A stretch of DNA of 8,433 nucleotides from an uncultured Pelolinea sp. (GCA_937902055.1 CALGUJ010000152.1:1-8433), one strand, 5' to 3'. Positions 1 to 7,584 are shown, counted from the stretch's first letter. Notes: generated by a model from the letters alone, not told the origin. Translations and numbers: made by a program.

Positions 1-660
1 GAGGTTTATCGCCAGGCCGCAAAAGAAGATCCGGATATCCTCTCCATCCACATGTCTTCCGGGTTGAGCGGTACGGTCGATTCCGCCCGCGCGGCGGTTG
101 AATTGGTGCCCGAGGCAAATATCTCGGTCTTCGATACCAAAACCTTGTCCGGTGTATCCGGTTGGCAGGTGGCGGTGGCGTTCAATGCCATCAAAGCCGG
201 CTGGAGCCGTGAAAAAATCCTGGCAAAGCTGGAAGAGATCACCGCTTCATCCCATACCTTCTATACATTAAAGGAATTGAAATACCTCATCCACGGCGGC
301 CGCATCAGCCACATCAAGGGGTTGTTGGCATCCATGCTGCAGATCAAACCCATCATCGGCGTGGATAAGATTTATGGGAAATACTTTCAGGCTACCCAGG
401 CTCGCTCCTTCAATAACGCCCTGAGCGGTTTGGTCGATACGGTCTCTAAAATGCTGCCTAACGTGGAAGCAATCAAGGCGCAGGTGGTGCATACCGCCAA
501 CCCTGAAGGCGCGGAGACCTTGAAAGAGAAGCTCAACCAGGCTTTCAAATGCAGTTGGCTGCCCACAGGCCAGATTTCCTTCGTCCTCGGCGCCCACACC
601 GGTCCCAGCCTGGTGGGTCTGGCTTTTGCGCCGCAAAATATCTTTGAAGGGCTTTTGTAA
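1..660 (+). CDS. DegV family fatty-acid-binding protein, 5' end missing
   Basis: The reading frame is open from base 1 and ends with TAA at 658-660, giving 219 residues. The fragment begins EVYRQAAKEDPDILSIH, which is internal DegV sequence, so about 60 N-terminal residues lie outside the window (the family is about 280 residues). Visible signatures are SSGLSGT at fragment residues 19-25, HGGRIS at about 98-103, and GAHTGP at about 197-202, near the C-terminus. In this family these elements line the pocket that holds a long-chain fatty acid and its carboxylate. Some Gram-positive members (FakB) present the fatty acid to a kinase, FakA, for phosphorylation and phospholipid synthesis. No fakA-like gene is in view, so that role is an inference only. 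The protein should be cytosolic. The downstream hairpin with a T-run suggests that transcription may end before typA. Confidence 0.93.
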   Translation, partial: EVYRQAAKEDPDILSIHMSSGLSGTVDSARAAVELVPEANISVFDTKTLSGVSGWQVAVAFNAIKAGWSREKILAKLEEITASSHTFYTLKELKYLIHGGRISHIKGLLASMLQIKPIIGVDKIYGKYFQATQARSFNNALSGLVDTVSKMLPNVEAIKAQVVHTANPEGAETLKEKLNQAFKCSWLPTGQISFVLGAHTGPSLVGLAFAPQNIFEGLL

Positions 661-667
661 AGCCTTT

Positions 668-689
668 CCGGCACTTCTCGATTTGCCGG
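668..689 (+). repeat. short inverted repeat just after the degV stop
   Basis: CCGGCA at 668-673 is mirrored by TGCCGG at 684-689 around a 10-base loop. There is no T-run after it, so it is a poor intrinsic terminator by itself. It begins 7 bases after the degV stop and could protect the 3' end of the mRNA. Its loop contains the candidate -35 element proposed for typA. Confidence 0.35.
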
Positions 690-703
690 GAATCTGATAA
701 GAT
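675..703 (+). promoter_or_regulatory. candidate sigma-70-type promoter for typA
   Basis: TTCTCG (675-680) stands 17 bases upstream of TAAGAT (698-703), and TG at 695-696 makes an extended -10 (TGATAAGAT). The -35 matches the consensus at only three of six positions. Transcription would start near 710 and leave a leader of about 68 bases that contains the hairpin at 725-747. I see no better -10 box between that hairpin and the typA ATG. Confidence 0.4.
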
Positions 704-724
704 ATCTCGGTTTCATTGATGATG

Positions 725-751
725 ACCTCGACCATCAAGGCCGAGGTTTTT
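725..751 (+). terminator. hairpin plus T-run between degV and typA
   Basis: ACCTCG (725-730) pairs with CGAGGT (742-747). Inside, CC (732-733) can pair with GG (739-740) across one A-C mismatch, leaving a five-base loop. Five T residues (747-751) follow, the first of them shared with the stem. This is a plausible Rho-independent terminator for degV. If the typA promoter is the one at 675-703, the same structure lies in the typA leader and could act as an attenuator instead. Confidence 0.5.
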
Positions 752-777
752 ACTTGCAATTAAAGAAAGTGTTATCT

Positions 778-2631
778 ATGACTGAAAGAACTGATCTTCG
801 CAATATTGCGATCATTGCCCACGTCGACCATGGCAAGACCACCCTGGTCGATGGAATGTTGCGCCAGGCGCACATCTTCCGGGATAACCAGCAGGTGATG
901 GAACGCGTGATGGATTCCAACGACCTGGAGCGCGAACGCGGCATCACCATCCTTTCCAAGAATACTGCCATCTCGATCTGGGATGCCAAAACCAACCAGC
1001 AAGTCAAAATCAATATTGTAGATACACCCGGCCACGCCGATTTTGGCGGCGAGGTCGAGCGCGTCATGAACATGGTGGATGGCGTACTGCTCCTGGTGGA
1101 TGCCGCTGAAGGCCCCATGCCGCAAACCCGCTTCGTATTGAAGAAAGCGCTTGAGATGGGGCACAAAGCCATCGTGGTGATCAACAAAGTCGATCGCAAG
1201 GATGCCGAGCCGGATCGCGTGCTGAATCAAACCTTTGACTTGTTCATTGAATTGGGCGCCTCCGACGAACAGGCGGATTTTCCCGTGGTTTACGCGCGCG
1301 CCACAAGCGGGCAGGCAGGACTGACCTCCGATTTGGGCCCGAACCTCGAACCGCTTTTTGATGCCATTCTGCGTCACATTCCCGCTCCTCAAGTCGATCT
1401 GGATGCCCCGTTGCGCATGCTGGTGACATCATTGGGATATGACGATTATCGCGGGGTAACGGCCCTGGGCCGCATCTATTCCGGCGGCATAAAAGTGAAT
1501 CAAAACCTGGCGCGCATAAAGCTGGATGGCGAGATTGTCCCCGAAATGGCGCGTTATCTCTACGTGCATCAGGGTCTCTCCAAGGTGGAAGTCGAGCAAG
1601 CCCAGGCCGGCGAGATCGTCGCCCTGGCGGGGTTGGAAGGTATTGCTATTGGTGAAACCCTGGCTGATGCGCTCAACCCCCAGGCGCTGCCGCCCATCCG
1701 CGTGGAAGAACCCACCGTGCGCATGACCTTTGGCGTGAACACTTCTCCTTTCGCCGGGCGTGAGGGCCGTTGGGGCACCTCCCGCAAATTGCGCGAACGC
1801 TTGTTTGAGGAACTGCGCACAAATGTCTCCCTGCGCGTGGAGGAGACCGACAGCACCGATACCTTCCTGGTTTCCGGCCGCGGCGAATTACACCTTGCCA
1901 TCCTGATCGAGACCATGCGCCGGGAAGGTTACGAATTCCAGGTTTCCCGTCCGGAGGTAATTTTCCGCCAGGATGATGAAGGCAATACGATGGAACCTTT
2001 CGAAGAAGTCCACATCGAAACCTCCTCTGAAACCACCGGCACCGTGGTGGAGATGTTGGGCGCGCGCCGCGGGCGCATGGTGGATATGCAGGAAGCCAGC
2101 GACGGCAGCGTACACATGGTTTACATTGTCCCTACGCGCGGTCTGTTGGGCTTTCGTTACCAATTTCTCACTGCTACGCGCGGTATGGGCGTGATGAATG
2201 CCGTATTTCACGGCTACGATAAGATGGCGGGTGCCATCAGCCAGCGCTCAACCGGATCGCTGGTTGCCTGGGAAGACGGTGTAACCATCAACTATGGTCT
2301 GAAAAACGCCGAGGAACGCGGCACGCTCTTCTATGGACCTGGTATTGAGGTCTATGAAGGCATGGTCGTTGGCGAATATACGCGCCCCGGCGACCTGACC
2401 ATTAACGTATGTAAGAAAAAACATCTTACCAATATGCGCCAGTCCAATCGCGACATCGAGGTGCGTCTCACGCCTCCCCGCCAGATGAGCCTGGATGAAT
2501 CCATAGAATACCTCGCTGAAGATGACCTGTTGGAAGTGACTCCGCTTTCCATCCGCATCCGCAAGCGTATTTTGGATACCGAGGAACGCGGTAAGCTGGT
2601 GAAGAACGCCCGTAAGCTGGAGCAGGAGTAA
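778..2631 (+). CDS. typA: Ribosome-associated GTPase TypA/BipA
   Basis: This 617-residue protein has the usual length (about 605-620) and domain order of TypA/BipA, a translational GTPase related to EF-G and LepA that binds 70S ribosomes and supports ribosome assembly, especially under cold or other stress. The G domain shows G1 AHVDHGKT (14-21), G2 RGITI (54-58), G3 DTPGH (82-86) and G4 NKVD (136-139). A beta-barrel domain II follows (about 205-290), then EF-G-like domains III and V, and the TypA-specific C-terminal domain with [10 protein letters not shown] and [14 protein letters not shown] chose the ATG at 778 because [20 protein letters not shown] matches the family N-terminus and an AG-rich stretch (about 763-770) precedes it. 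The in-frame TTG at 754 would add eight residues with no family counterpart. Around G5 the sequence reads YARATSG, slightly unlike the usual YASA. The gene appears to be intact and cytosolic. Confidence 0.97.
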   Translation: MTERTDLRNIAIIAHVDHGKTTLVDGMLRQAHIFRDNQQVMERVMDSNDLERERGITILSKNTAISIWDAKTNQQVKINIVDTPGHADFGGEVERVMNMVDGVLLLVDAAEGPMPQTRFVLKKALEMGHKAIVVINKVDRKDAEPDRVLNQTFDLFIELGASDEQADFPVVYARATSGQAGLTSDLGPNLEPLFDAILRHIPAPQVDLDAPLRMLVTSLGYDDYRGVTALGRIYSGGIKVNQNLARIKLDGEIVPEMARYLYVHQGLSKVEVEQAQAGEIVALAGLEGIAIGETLADALNPQALPPIRVEEPTVRMTFGVNTSPFAGREGRWGTSRKLRERLFEELRTNVSLRVEETDSTDTFLVSGRGELHLAILIETMRREGYEFQVSRPEVIFRQDDEGNTMEPFEEVHIETSSETTGTVVEMLGARRGRMVDMQEASDGSVHMVYIVPTRGLLGFRYQFLTATRGMGVMNAVFHGYDKMAGAISQRSTGSLVAWEDGVTINYGLKNAEERGTLFYGPGIEVYEGMVVGEYTRPGDLTINVCKKKHLTNMRQSNRDIEVRLTPPRQMSLDESIEYLAEDDLLEVTPLSIRIRKRILDTEERGKLVKNARKLEQE

Positions 2632-2656
2632 TTTCCCCTTTTACAAAAAGCAGCTT

Positions 2657-2673
2657 GCTGAAAGCCTTTCAGC
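2657..2673. repeat. perfect 8-bp inverted repeat in the ftcD promoter region
   Basis: GCTGAAAG (2657-2664) and CTTTCAGC (2666-2673) are perfect inverses around a single C. The repeat ends at the base before the TATAAT box (2674-2679), so it fills the spacer between the -35 and -10 regions of the putative ftcD promoter. It could be an operator half-site pair or an RNA hairpin at the typA 3' end. No T-run follows on the plus strand. Confidence 0.5.
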
Positions 2674-2679
2674 TATAAT
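2674..2679 (+). promoter_or_regulatory. TATAAT -10 box upstream of ftcD
   Basis: This is a perfect -10 consensus, 28 bases upstream of the ftcD ATG. No good -35 hexamer lies at 16-18 bases; CAGCTT (2651-2656) occupies the 17-base position. Transcription would start near 2686 and leave a leader of about 22 bases that contains the ribosome binding site. Confidence 0.5.
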
Positions 2680-2695
2680 TGCATAAAAATCATGC

Positions 2696-2700
2696 GAGGG
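2696..2700 (+). promoter_or_regulatory. ribosome binding site of ftcD
   Basis: GAGGG lies seven bases before the ATG at 2708. It supports that start, which also matches the family N-terminus (MAFPLVECIPNYSEG). Confidence 0.7.
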
Positions 2701-2707
2701 TGTCTAT

Positions 2708-4246
2708 ATGGCATTTCCATTGGTTGAATGCATTCCCAATTATTCCGAAGGCCGGCGCGGCGAAGTTGTTGATCAGATCGTAGGCGCCATCACGTCCGTT
2801 TCCGGGGTTAGCTTGCTTGACCGGCATTCTGACCCTGACCATAATCGCACTGTTTTGACCCTAATCGGTGCGCCACCGGCAGTTAAACAGGCTGTATTCC
2901 TCTCAATTAAAAAGGCGGCTGAGTTGATCGATATGGACCAGCATCAGGGCGAGCATCCGCGTGTCGGCGCCACGGATGTGGTTCCCTTTGTCCCCATCCG
3001 CGATGTCACCATGGAGGAATGCGTTCAAATGGCTCGGGATTTGGGCAAACAGGTTGGGGAAGAATTGAATATCCCCGTTTATCTGTATGAAGCTGCCGCC
3101 TCGCGGCCGGAACGCGTCAACCTGGAGGATGTGCGCAAAGGCCAGTATGAAGGCCTGAAACAGGAAATTCTCGCCGATCCTCATCGCAAACCGGATTTCG
3201 GCCCAGCGCAGTTGGGCAAAGCCGGCGCTACCGTGATCGGGGCGCGCGAACCCTTGATTGCGTTCAATATTTATCTGAATACGGATGATGTCACCATTGC
3301 CAAGAAGGTCGCCAAAACGGTGCGTTTCTCCTCCGGCGGGCTGCGCTATGTCAAAGCGATGGGGGTGATGGTGGAAGGCCGCGCCCAGGTTACCATGAAC
3401 CTGACCAATTTCCATAAAACTTCCATTGCGCTGGTTTACGAGACTGTTAAGCGCGAAGCTGCGCGGTATGGGGTATCGCTGCACCATAGCGAACTGGTTG
3501 GCTTGATCCCACAGGAAGCCCTGGTGGATGCCGCGGTTTGGTATACCCAGCTGGACCAATTTGAATCGCACCAGATCCTGGAAAATAAACTGCAGGGGGG
3601 AGATGAGTCCGCAGGTGAATCCCCATCCTTCCCATTCCTGGATGACCTTGCCAGCGCCGCGCCCACGCCGGGCGGCGGTTCGGCGGCCGCTTTCACCGCG
3701 GCGGAAGCCGCCGCGTTGGCCGCTATGGTCGCGCGTCTCACCATCGGCAAGAAAAAATATGCCGATGTCGAAGCTGAAATGATGCAATTGGTGGAAACTG
3801 CTGAGGGATTGCGCAAGAAATTGACCGAAGCGATTCGCCGGGATTCCCAGGCTTTCGAAGCCGTGATGCAGGCCTTCAAACTGCCAAAGGACAACAATGA
3901 ACAACTCAAAACCCGCCAGTCAGCCATCCGCGAAGCATCTCTCACGGCTGCTGATGTTCCTTTGCAAACAGCCAAAATGGCGCTGGAGGTGATCAACCTG
4001 GCCTTGCCGCTCGCCGCGCGGGGTAACAGTAATGCCATCACGGATGCCTGGTCGGCTGCTTCGTTGGCCTTTGCCGCCGTGAGTTGCGCCGGGGCCAATG
4101 TGCGTATCAATTTGGCCTCACTGGCAGACACTCCCGCTGCCGCATCATTGGAGCAGGAATTGGTTGCCATCGAGCGCGCGGCCGCGGAAAAGATGCAGGA
4201 AATCCGGCAGAATATTAAAAATCGCGCAGCCATCGAGCTGCTCTGA
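2708..4246 (+). CDS. ftcD: Bifunctional glutamate formiminotransferase / formimidoyl-THF cyclodeaminase
   Basis: This 512-residue protein fuses two enzymes in the order seen in animal FTCD. Residues 1 to about 300 are glutamate formiminotransferase (EC 2.1.2.5), which moves the formimino group of N-formimino-L-glutamate to tetrahydrofolate. It opens with LVECIPNYSEG and carries QGEHPRVGATDVVPF, in which His83 corresponds to the catalytic His82 of the porcine enzyme. Residues from about 308 (FPFLDDLASAAPTPGGGSAA) to the end are the helical cyclodeaminase (EC 4.3.1.4), which releases ammonia and forms 5,10-methenyl-THF. A short polar linker (about 297-307, GGDESAGESPS) joins them. In the known enzyme, fusion allows channelling of the polyglutamated folate intermediate. 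The usual context is histidine degradation, but no hutH, hutU or hutI is in view, so the gene stands apart from a hut operon here. Both domains look intact. Confidence 0.96.
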   Translation: MAFPLVECIPNYSEGRRGEVVDQIVGAITSVSGVSLLDRHSDPDHNRTVLTLIGAPPAVKQAVFLSIKKAAELIDMDQHQGEHPRVGATDVVPFVPIRDVTMEECVQMARDLGKQVGEELNIPVYLYEAAASRPERVNLEDVRKGQYEGLKQEILADPHRKPDFGPAQLGKAGATVIGAREPLIAFNIYLNTDDVTIAKKVAKTVRFSSGGLRYVKAMGVMVEGRAQVTMNLTNFHKTSIALVYETVKREAARYGVSLHHSELVGLIPQEALVDAAVWYTQLDQFESHQILENKLQGGDESAGESPSFPFLDDLASAAPTPGGGSAAAFTAAEAAALAAMVARLTIGKKKYADVEAEMMQLVETAEGLRKKLTEAIRRDSQAFEAVMQAFKLPKDNNEQLKTRQSAIREASLTAADVPLQTAKMALEVINLALPLAARGNSNAITDAWSAASLAFAAVSCAGANVRINLASLADTPAAASLEQELVAIERAAAEKMQEIRQNIKNRAAIELL

Positions 4247-4252
4247 TACAAT
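4244..4252 (+). promoter_or_regulatory. extended -10 promoter for a leaderless capA-like transcript
   Basis: TGATACAAT fits an extended -10 (TGnTAnnnT). Its TGA is also the ftcD stop codon. TACAAT (4247-4252) ends eight bases before the ATG at 4261, so transcription would begin at or within a base or two of the start codon. No Shine-Dalgarno sequence lies between (CTTTCCTT), which fits a leaderless mRNA. No good -35 is visible. The alternative is co-transcription from ftcD with weak initiation. Confidence 0.45.
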
Positions 4253-4260
4253 CTTTCCTT

Positions 4261-5898
4261 ATGAAAAAAACGCGTCAAATCTTTATCCTTTTCATGTTCG
4301 CTGCCTGTTTATTGGTAGGCTGTGCTACGCCTGAAGCGGGTGTACCTAGCGCGACTGAACCTGCGGAAGAGGAGCCTGTCGGCGAATCCACAGCGCTTTG
4401 GCTGGCCCCTTATCTGCCTGAAGGATTGACCGCCGGTTTGAACCTGCCGGAGGATACCTTGCAGGTGGCTGACTCATCCCAGGCGGATTTATGGGTTGAT
4501 GTGGGTGCTGATCATCTGCTCGCGCAATGGATTTATGTATTGGCTGCGCCTTTCGATACGGTCGCGGACGGGATCAATTTGGCGCAATTGCAGGCGGTGT
4601 GGCAGGGCACGCTCGTTGAAGGCGCGCCTTTCGAAAAATTGATCATGGATGGCGGCACCAAAAGCGTTTTTGAGAAATTGTGGGGATCTGCTTCCCAGGC
4701 AACTGTGGAAGTGGTTGCAGAAAATGCGCTTTTGGAAATCGCCTGGAATTCTGAGGATACCTGGGCGATTCTTCCTTTTGAAAAACTGGAACCCAGGTGG
4801 AAGGTGATTGCTTTGGATGGACAATCGCCCATTCAAAAAGCCTTCAACTCCGATGCTTATGCTTTGAAAGTGCCTTTTTCCATAGTCGGGAATGCGGATG
4901 AAGCCGGGAAATTCCTTGCCGCTCATGGTCCGCAATCCTCGCAGCCCATGCTCCCGGCTGTCAATCGCGATCCAGATAAATTGACCACCGTGGTGCTCAC
5001 TGGTGTCACGGCTTTGGTGCGCGGTACGGCGTTCCTTATGGAGAGGAATGGCATGACCTACCCGGCCATCGATATTGGAGACATCCTGCGTGATGCGGAT
5101 ATTTTGCATATCAGCAATGAGATTCCATTTACCGCGACCTGTCCGAAACCATTTGCGAACCCACAGAACGACGCCAATTTGGTTTTTTGTTCCAAACCTG
5201 AATATATCCAGCTTCTTGAAGCTGTGGGCACGGATGTGGTGGAACTGACCGGCGATCATTTTCGCGATTGGGGGCCTGAAGCCATGCTGTACACCATCGA
5301 TATGTACAACCAGCGTGCTTGGAAATATTATGGCGGCGGTATTAATCTGGAAGATGGCATGCAGCCCGCCTTGTTCGAGCATAACGGCAATAAGATTGCT
5401 TTCATTGGTTGTAATGCCAAACCGGAAGGCTATGCCACCGCCAGTGCCTCATCACCGGGTGCCGTGCATTGTGACATGGAAGCCATGGGCAAAGTCATCA
5501 AACAGGTGGTTGCCCAAGGCTACCTGCCTATTTTCACTTTTCAACACCTGGAATACTATGATTACAAGATTAACAAAAACCTGGTTCCTGAATTCGAGAG
5601 CGCTGCCGATTCCGGCGCGGTAATTGTGAGCGGCAGCCAGGCCCATCAGCCGCATGCATTTGAGTTTTATAAAAGCGCCACGCTGCATTACGGTTTGGGC
5701 AATCTATTCTTCGATCAATATAATGAAGGTTTTCCGAAACGCCAGGCTTTCATTGACCGCCATGTGTTTTATGATGGCCGTTATATCAGTACGGAACTGT
5801 TGACAATTATGTTCGTTGATTTGGCCCGCCCGCGCCTGATGACTGCGGATGAGCGCGCCGATTTGTTGAGTACGGTGTTTGCTGCCAGTGAGTGGTAG
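4261..5898 (+). CDS. Lipoprotein: PBP-like domain fused to divergent CapA-type domain
   Basis: The 545-residue product starts with a lipoprotein signal peptide: KKTR, a hydrophobic core (7-19), then LVGC with Cys21 as the lipidated residue, followed by an acidic Pro/Thr/Ala linker. It should sit on the outer face of the cytoplasmic membrane. Residues about 45-235 resemble a phosphate-type solute-binding fold, notably the INLAQLQAVWQG stretch (105-116) and the GGTKSVFEKLWG stretch (131-142); this is a weak match from memory. Residues about 242-530 resemble the CapA/PgsA metallophosphatase-like family linked to poly-gamma-glutamate or capsule synthesis: ISNEIPF (284-290), LTGDHFRDWG (329-338), KIAFIGC (378-384), GSQAHQPHAFEF (458-469) and LHYGLGNLFFD (475-485). 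Usual metal-site motifs are altered: LTGVTALVRG stands where GDxxxGR is expected, and QHLE where HWG is expected. The substrate is unknown, and no capB or capC neighbour is present. Initiation looks leaderless. Confidence 0.8.
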   Translation: MKKTRQIFILFMFAACLLVGCATPEAGVPSATEPAEEEPVGESTALWLAPYLPEGLTAGLNLPEDTLQVADSSQADLWVDVGADHLLAQWIYVLAAPFDTVADGINLAQLQAVWQGTLVEGAPFEKLIMDGGTKSVFEKLWGSASQATVEVVAENALLEIAWNSEDTWAILPFEKLEPRWKVIALDGQSPIQKAFNSDAYALKVPFSIVGNADEAGKFLAAHGPQSSQPMLPAVNRDPDKLTTVVLTGVTALVRGTAFLMERNGMTYPAIDIGDILRDADILHISNEIPFTATCPKPFANPQNDANLVFCSKPEYIQLLEAVGTDVVELTGDHFRDWGPEAMLYTIDMYNQRAWKYYGGGINLEDGMQPALFEHNGNKIAFIGCNAKPEGYATASASSPGAVHCDMEAMGKVIKQVVAQGYLPIFTFQHLEYYDYKINKNLVPEFESAADSGAVIVSGSQAHQPHAFEFYKSATLHYGLGNLFFDQYNEGFPKRQAFIDRHVFYDGRYISTELLTIMFVDLARPRLMTADERADLLSTVFAASEW

Positions 5899-5918
5899 AT
5901 GAACAATAATATCGAAAT

Positions 5919-5924
5919 GAGGAG
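5919..5924 (+). promoter_or_regulatory. ribosome binding site that sets the dcd start
   Basis: GAGGAG lies seven bases before the ATG at 5932. Because this site is inside the extra 33 bases that would be coding if the upstream ATG at 5899 were used, it favours 5932 as the true start. Confidence 0.8.
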
Positions 5925-5931
5925 AGAAAGC

Positions 5932-6486
5932 ATGGCAATCTTACCTGACTTCAGGATCCGGGAATACGCGATTAACGAGAAAATGATCGAACCTTTTGTG
6001 GAAAATCAGGTGCGCGACGGTGTCATCTCTTATGGATTATCCTCTTATGGATACGATATTCGAGTTGCTGATGAATTCAAGATTTTTACCAACGTGAACT
6101 CCGCGGTTGTCGATCCTAAAAAGTTCGATCCGCGTTCGATGGTGGATTTCAAAGGTGATGTGTGTGTCATTCCGCCAAACTCTTTTGCTTTGGCAAAAAC
6201 CATCGAGTATTTCCGCATTCCCCGCCGGGTGCTGACGATCTGTGTCGGTAAAAGCACCTACGCCCGCTGCGGCATTATCGTCAACGTCACACCCTTTGAA
6301 CCGGAATGGGAAGGCTTTGTGACGTTGGAAATATCCAACACCACACCGCTGCCCGCTCGTATCTACGCCAATGAAGGGATTGCCCAAGTGCTTTTCTTTG
6401 AAAGCGAGCAGCCCTGTGAAGTTTCGTATGCCGACCGCAAGGGTAAATATCAAAAGCAGCGCGATATCGAATTGCCGAAACTCTAG
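5932..6486 (+). CDS. dcd: dCTP deaminase
   Basis: This 184-residue protein deaminates dCTP to dUTP, a route to dUMP for thymidylate synthesis (EC 3.5.4.13). It belongs to the dUTPase-like trimer superfamily. The signature KSTYARCG (107-114) supplies the conserved Ser and Arg (Ser108, Arg112). The TLEISN stretch (131-136) supplies the catalytic Glu133, equivalent to Glu138 of the E. coli enzyme. The region between Arg and Glu is two residues shorter than in E. coli and reads [11 protein letters not shown], the form I recall from many alphaproteobacteria and other phyla. The C-terminus ([14 protein letters not shown]) is the usual substrate lid. The start at 5932 gives [11 protein letters not shown], which matches the family; the ATG at 5899, directly after the upstream stop codon, would add eleven non-conserved residues. 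The upstream gap is 33 bases and the downstream gap 24, suggesting an operon with the next gene. A bifunctional deaminase/dUTPase activity cannot be excluded. Confidence 0.95.
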   Translation: MAILPDFRIREYAINEKMIEPFVENQVRDGVISYGLSSYGYDIRVADEFKIFTNVNSAVVDPKKFDPRSMVDFKGDVCVIPPNSFALAKTIEYFRIPRRVLTICVGKSTYARCGIIVNVTPFEPEWEGFVTLEISNTTPLPARIYANEGIAQVLFFESEQPCEVSYADRKGKYQKQRDIELPKL

Positions 6487-6501
6487 ATTCTAGATAGAAA
6501 C

Positions 6502-6506
6502 GGAGG
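6502..6506 (+). promoter_or_regulatory. ribosome binding site of the membrane protein gene
   Basis: GGAGG lies four bases before a GTG at 6511. The spacing is short, but there is no in-frame ATG nearby and the site is a strong match, so GTG is taken as the start. Confidence 0.6.
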
Positions 6507-6510
6507 AAGT

Positions 6511-7584
6511 GTGCCGCGAAAGGCCAAACGCAGGCTGGTGCGCCGTTATTATGCCGAACGCTACGTCCTGGTAACCATAATCAGTTTTGCGCTTTCGGTT
6601 TCGTTGACACGCTTCTTCCTGAACATTGCCGGATATCCCCAAATCGGCGGCAGCAGCTTGCATATTGCCCATGTGCTGTGGGGCGGATTACTGCTTTTTA
6701 TTGGAGGCCTGTTCCCCTTGATCTTCGCCAATAAACGGGCTTTTGATCTCAGCGCGGCCTTCTCCGGCGTGGGCGTTGGATTGTTTATTGATGAGGTTGG
6801 TAAATTTATCACCCGCGACTATGATTATTTTTTCCCGGCTGCTGCCCCCATCATCTATGTTTTCTTCCTCCTGGTATTGCTGGTCTTGCTCTTGTTGCGC
6901 CGGTCAAAATCGGAAGACTTGCGTGCCTCCCTGTATCATGTAATTGAAAGGTATGAGGAGATCCTCGAGGGGGACCTTTCCAAACTCGAGCAGGAGCAAA
7001 TGATGCGCAGCCTCCAGTCTGCGCTGGTGCAGGAGAATGATCCCCGCTTGGCCGCTATTGCTGCTGATTTGCTTGACTACCTTAAAGAACAGGAGCAAAA
7101 TCTGGTGCCGCATCGGCCCGATTTTCTGGAAAAATTTGCCGTCGCTTGGCTGAATCTGGAGCGCAAGGTATTCTCACGCCAAAGATTCTTTAAAATCCTG
7201 ACCTTTTCCTGGATGTTTTGGGGCATCCTCACGCTCGTCCATCCACTGTTTGCGCTGCTCTCCGTTCAATCCGTTGTGGAATTTTCCGGCTTGCTGGGGT
7301 CGCTGCTGGTCAGCGATTTGTTGGCGGCTGATCTTTCCATCACCGGTGTTATCCGGCTGGCGGGCGAAGCTAGTGGGGGATTGCTTCTCCTGGCTGCGGC
7401 GCTGCTTGGCTTTGAGCGGCGTGCGGCGGCTGCCGTCAATGCAGCCATTCTCGGCCTTGTATTAATGCTGGCTGTTTTCAACATTTTTATGTTTTATTAC
7501 GACCAGTTCTCGGCCATTTTTTACGCGGTAATTCAATTTTTACTTCTCTTTGTCACGATCAGGTTTAAAAGATATCTTGCCTGA
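6511..7584 (+). CDS. Polytopic membrane protein of unknown function with intramembrane HxxH and DE
   Basis: I do not recognise a characterised function. The 357-residue product starts at GTG with a very basic N-terminus (PRKAKRRLVRR), as expected for a cytoplasmic end. Hydrophobic segments lie at about 18-38, 52-73, 79-97, 109-130, 227-252, 258-276, 286-302, 308-330 and 334-350, so seven to nine may cross the membrane. A soluble, helical, acidic stretch (about 131-226) splits the protein into two membrane blocks. The first block holds His51-x-x-His54, a Gly-rich run (GVGVGLFIDE) and Asp94-Glu95, all in or beside membrane helices. From memory, similar HxxH...GxGxxLxxDE patterns occur in uncharacterised integral membrane proteins of Actinobacteria; I cannot confirm relationship. 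The gap of 24 bases after dcd and the strong ribosome binding site suggest co-transcription, but no functional link to dCTP deamination is evident. Confidence 0.75.
   Translation: MPRKAKRRLVRRYYAERYVLVTIISFALSVSLTRFFLNIAGYPQIGGSSLHIAHVLWGGLLLFIGGLFPLIFANKRAFDLSAAFSGVGVGLFIDEVGKFITRDYDYFFPAAAPIIYVFFLLVLLVLLLLRRSKSEDLRASLYHVIERYEEILEGDLSKLEQEQMMRSLQSALVQENDPRLAAIAADLLDYLKEQEQNLVPHRPDFLEKFAVAWLNLERKVFSRQRFFKILTFSWMFWGILTLVHPLFALLSVQSVVEFSGLLGSLLVSDLLAADLSITGVIRLAGEASGGLLLLAAALLGFERRAAAAVNAAILGLVLMLAVFNIFMFYYDQFSAIFYAVIQFLLLFVTIRFKRYLA

Noticed and set aside
754..777. Upstream TTG as the typA start.
   Set aside because: The eight added residues are not part of the family, the codon directly follows the T-run of the hairpin, and ATG 778 matches the usual N-terminus.
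2903..3904. A 333-residue open frame on the minus strand opposite ftcD.
   Set aside because: It lies wholly within the strongly conserved ftcD frame, has no recognisable domain or ribosome binding site, and is explained by codon bias of the sense gene.
3436..4278. A 280-residue minus-strand open frame over the cyclodeaminase domain.
   Set aside because: Its Ala/Ser-rich composition is what the complement of the Ala-rich sense helices would give; no motif is visible.
4489..5382. A 297-residue minus-strand open frame opposite the capA-like gene.
   Set aside because: The sense strand carries a signal peptide and family motifs; the antisense product has no visible family features.
5899..5931. 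ATG at 5899 as the dcd start.
   Set aside because: A strong Shine-Dalgarno sequence sits seven bases before ATG 5932, and [11 protein letters not shown] matches the dCTP deaminase N-terminus.
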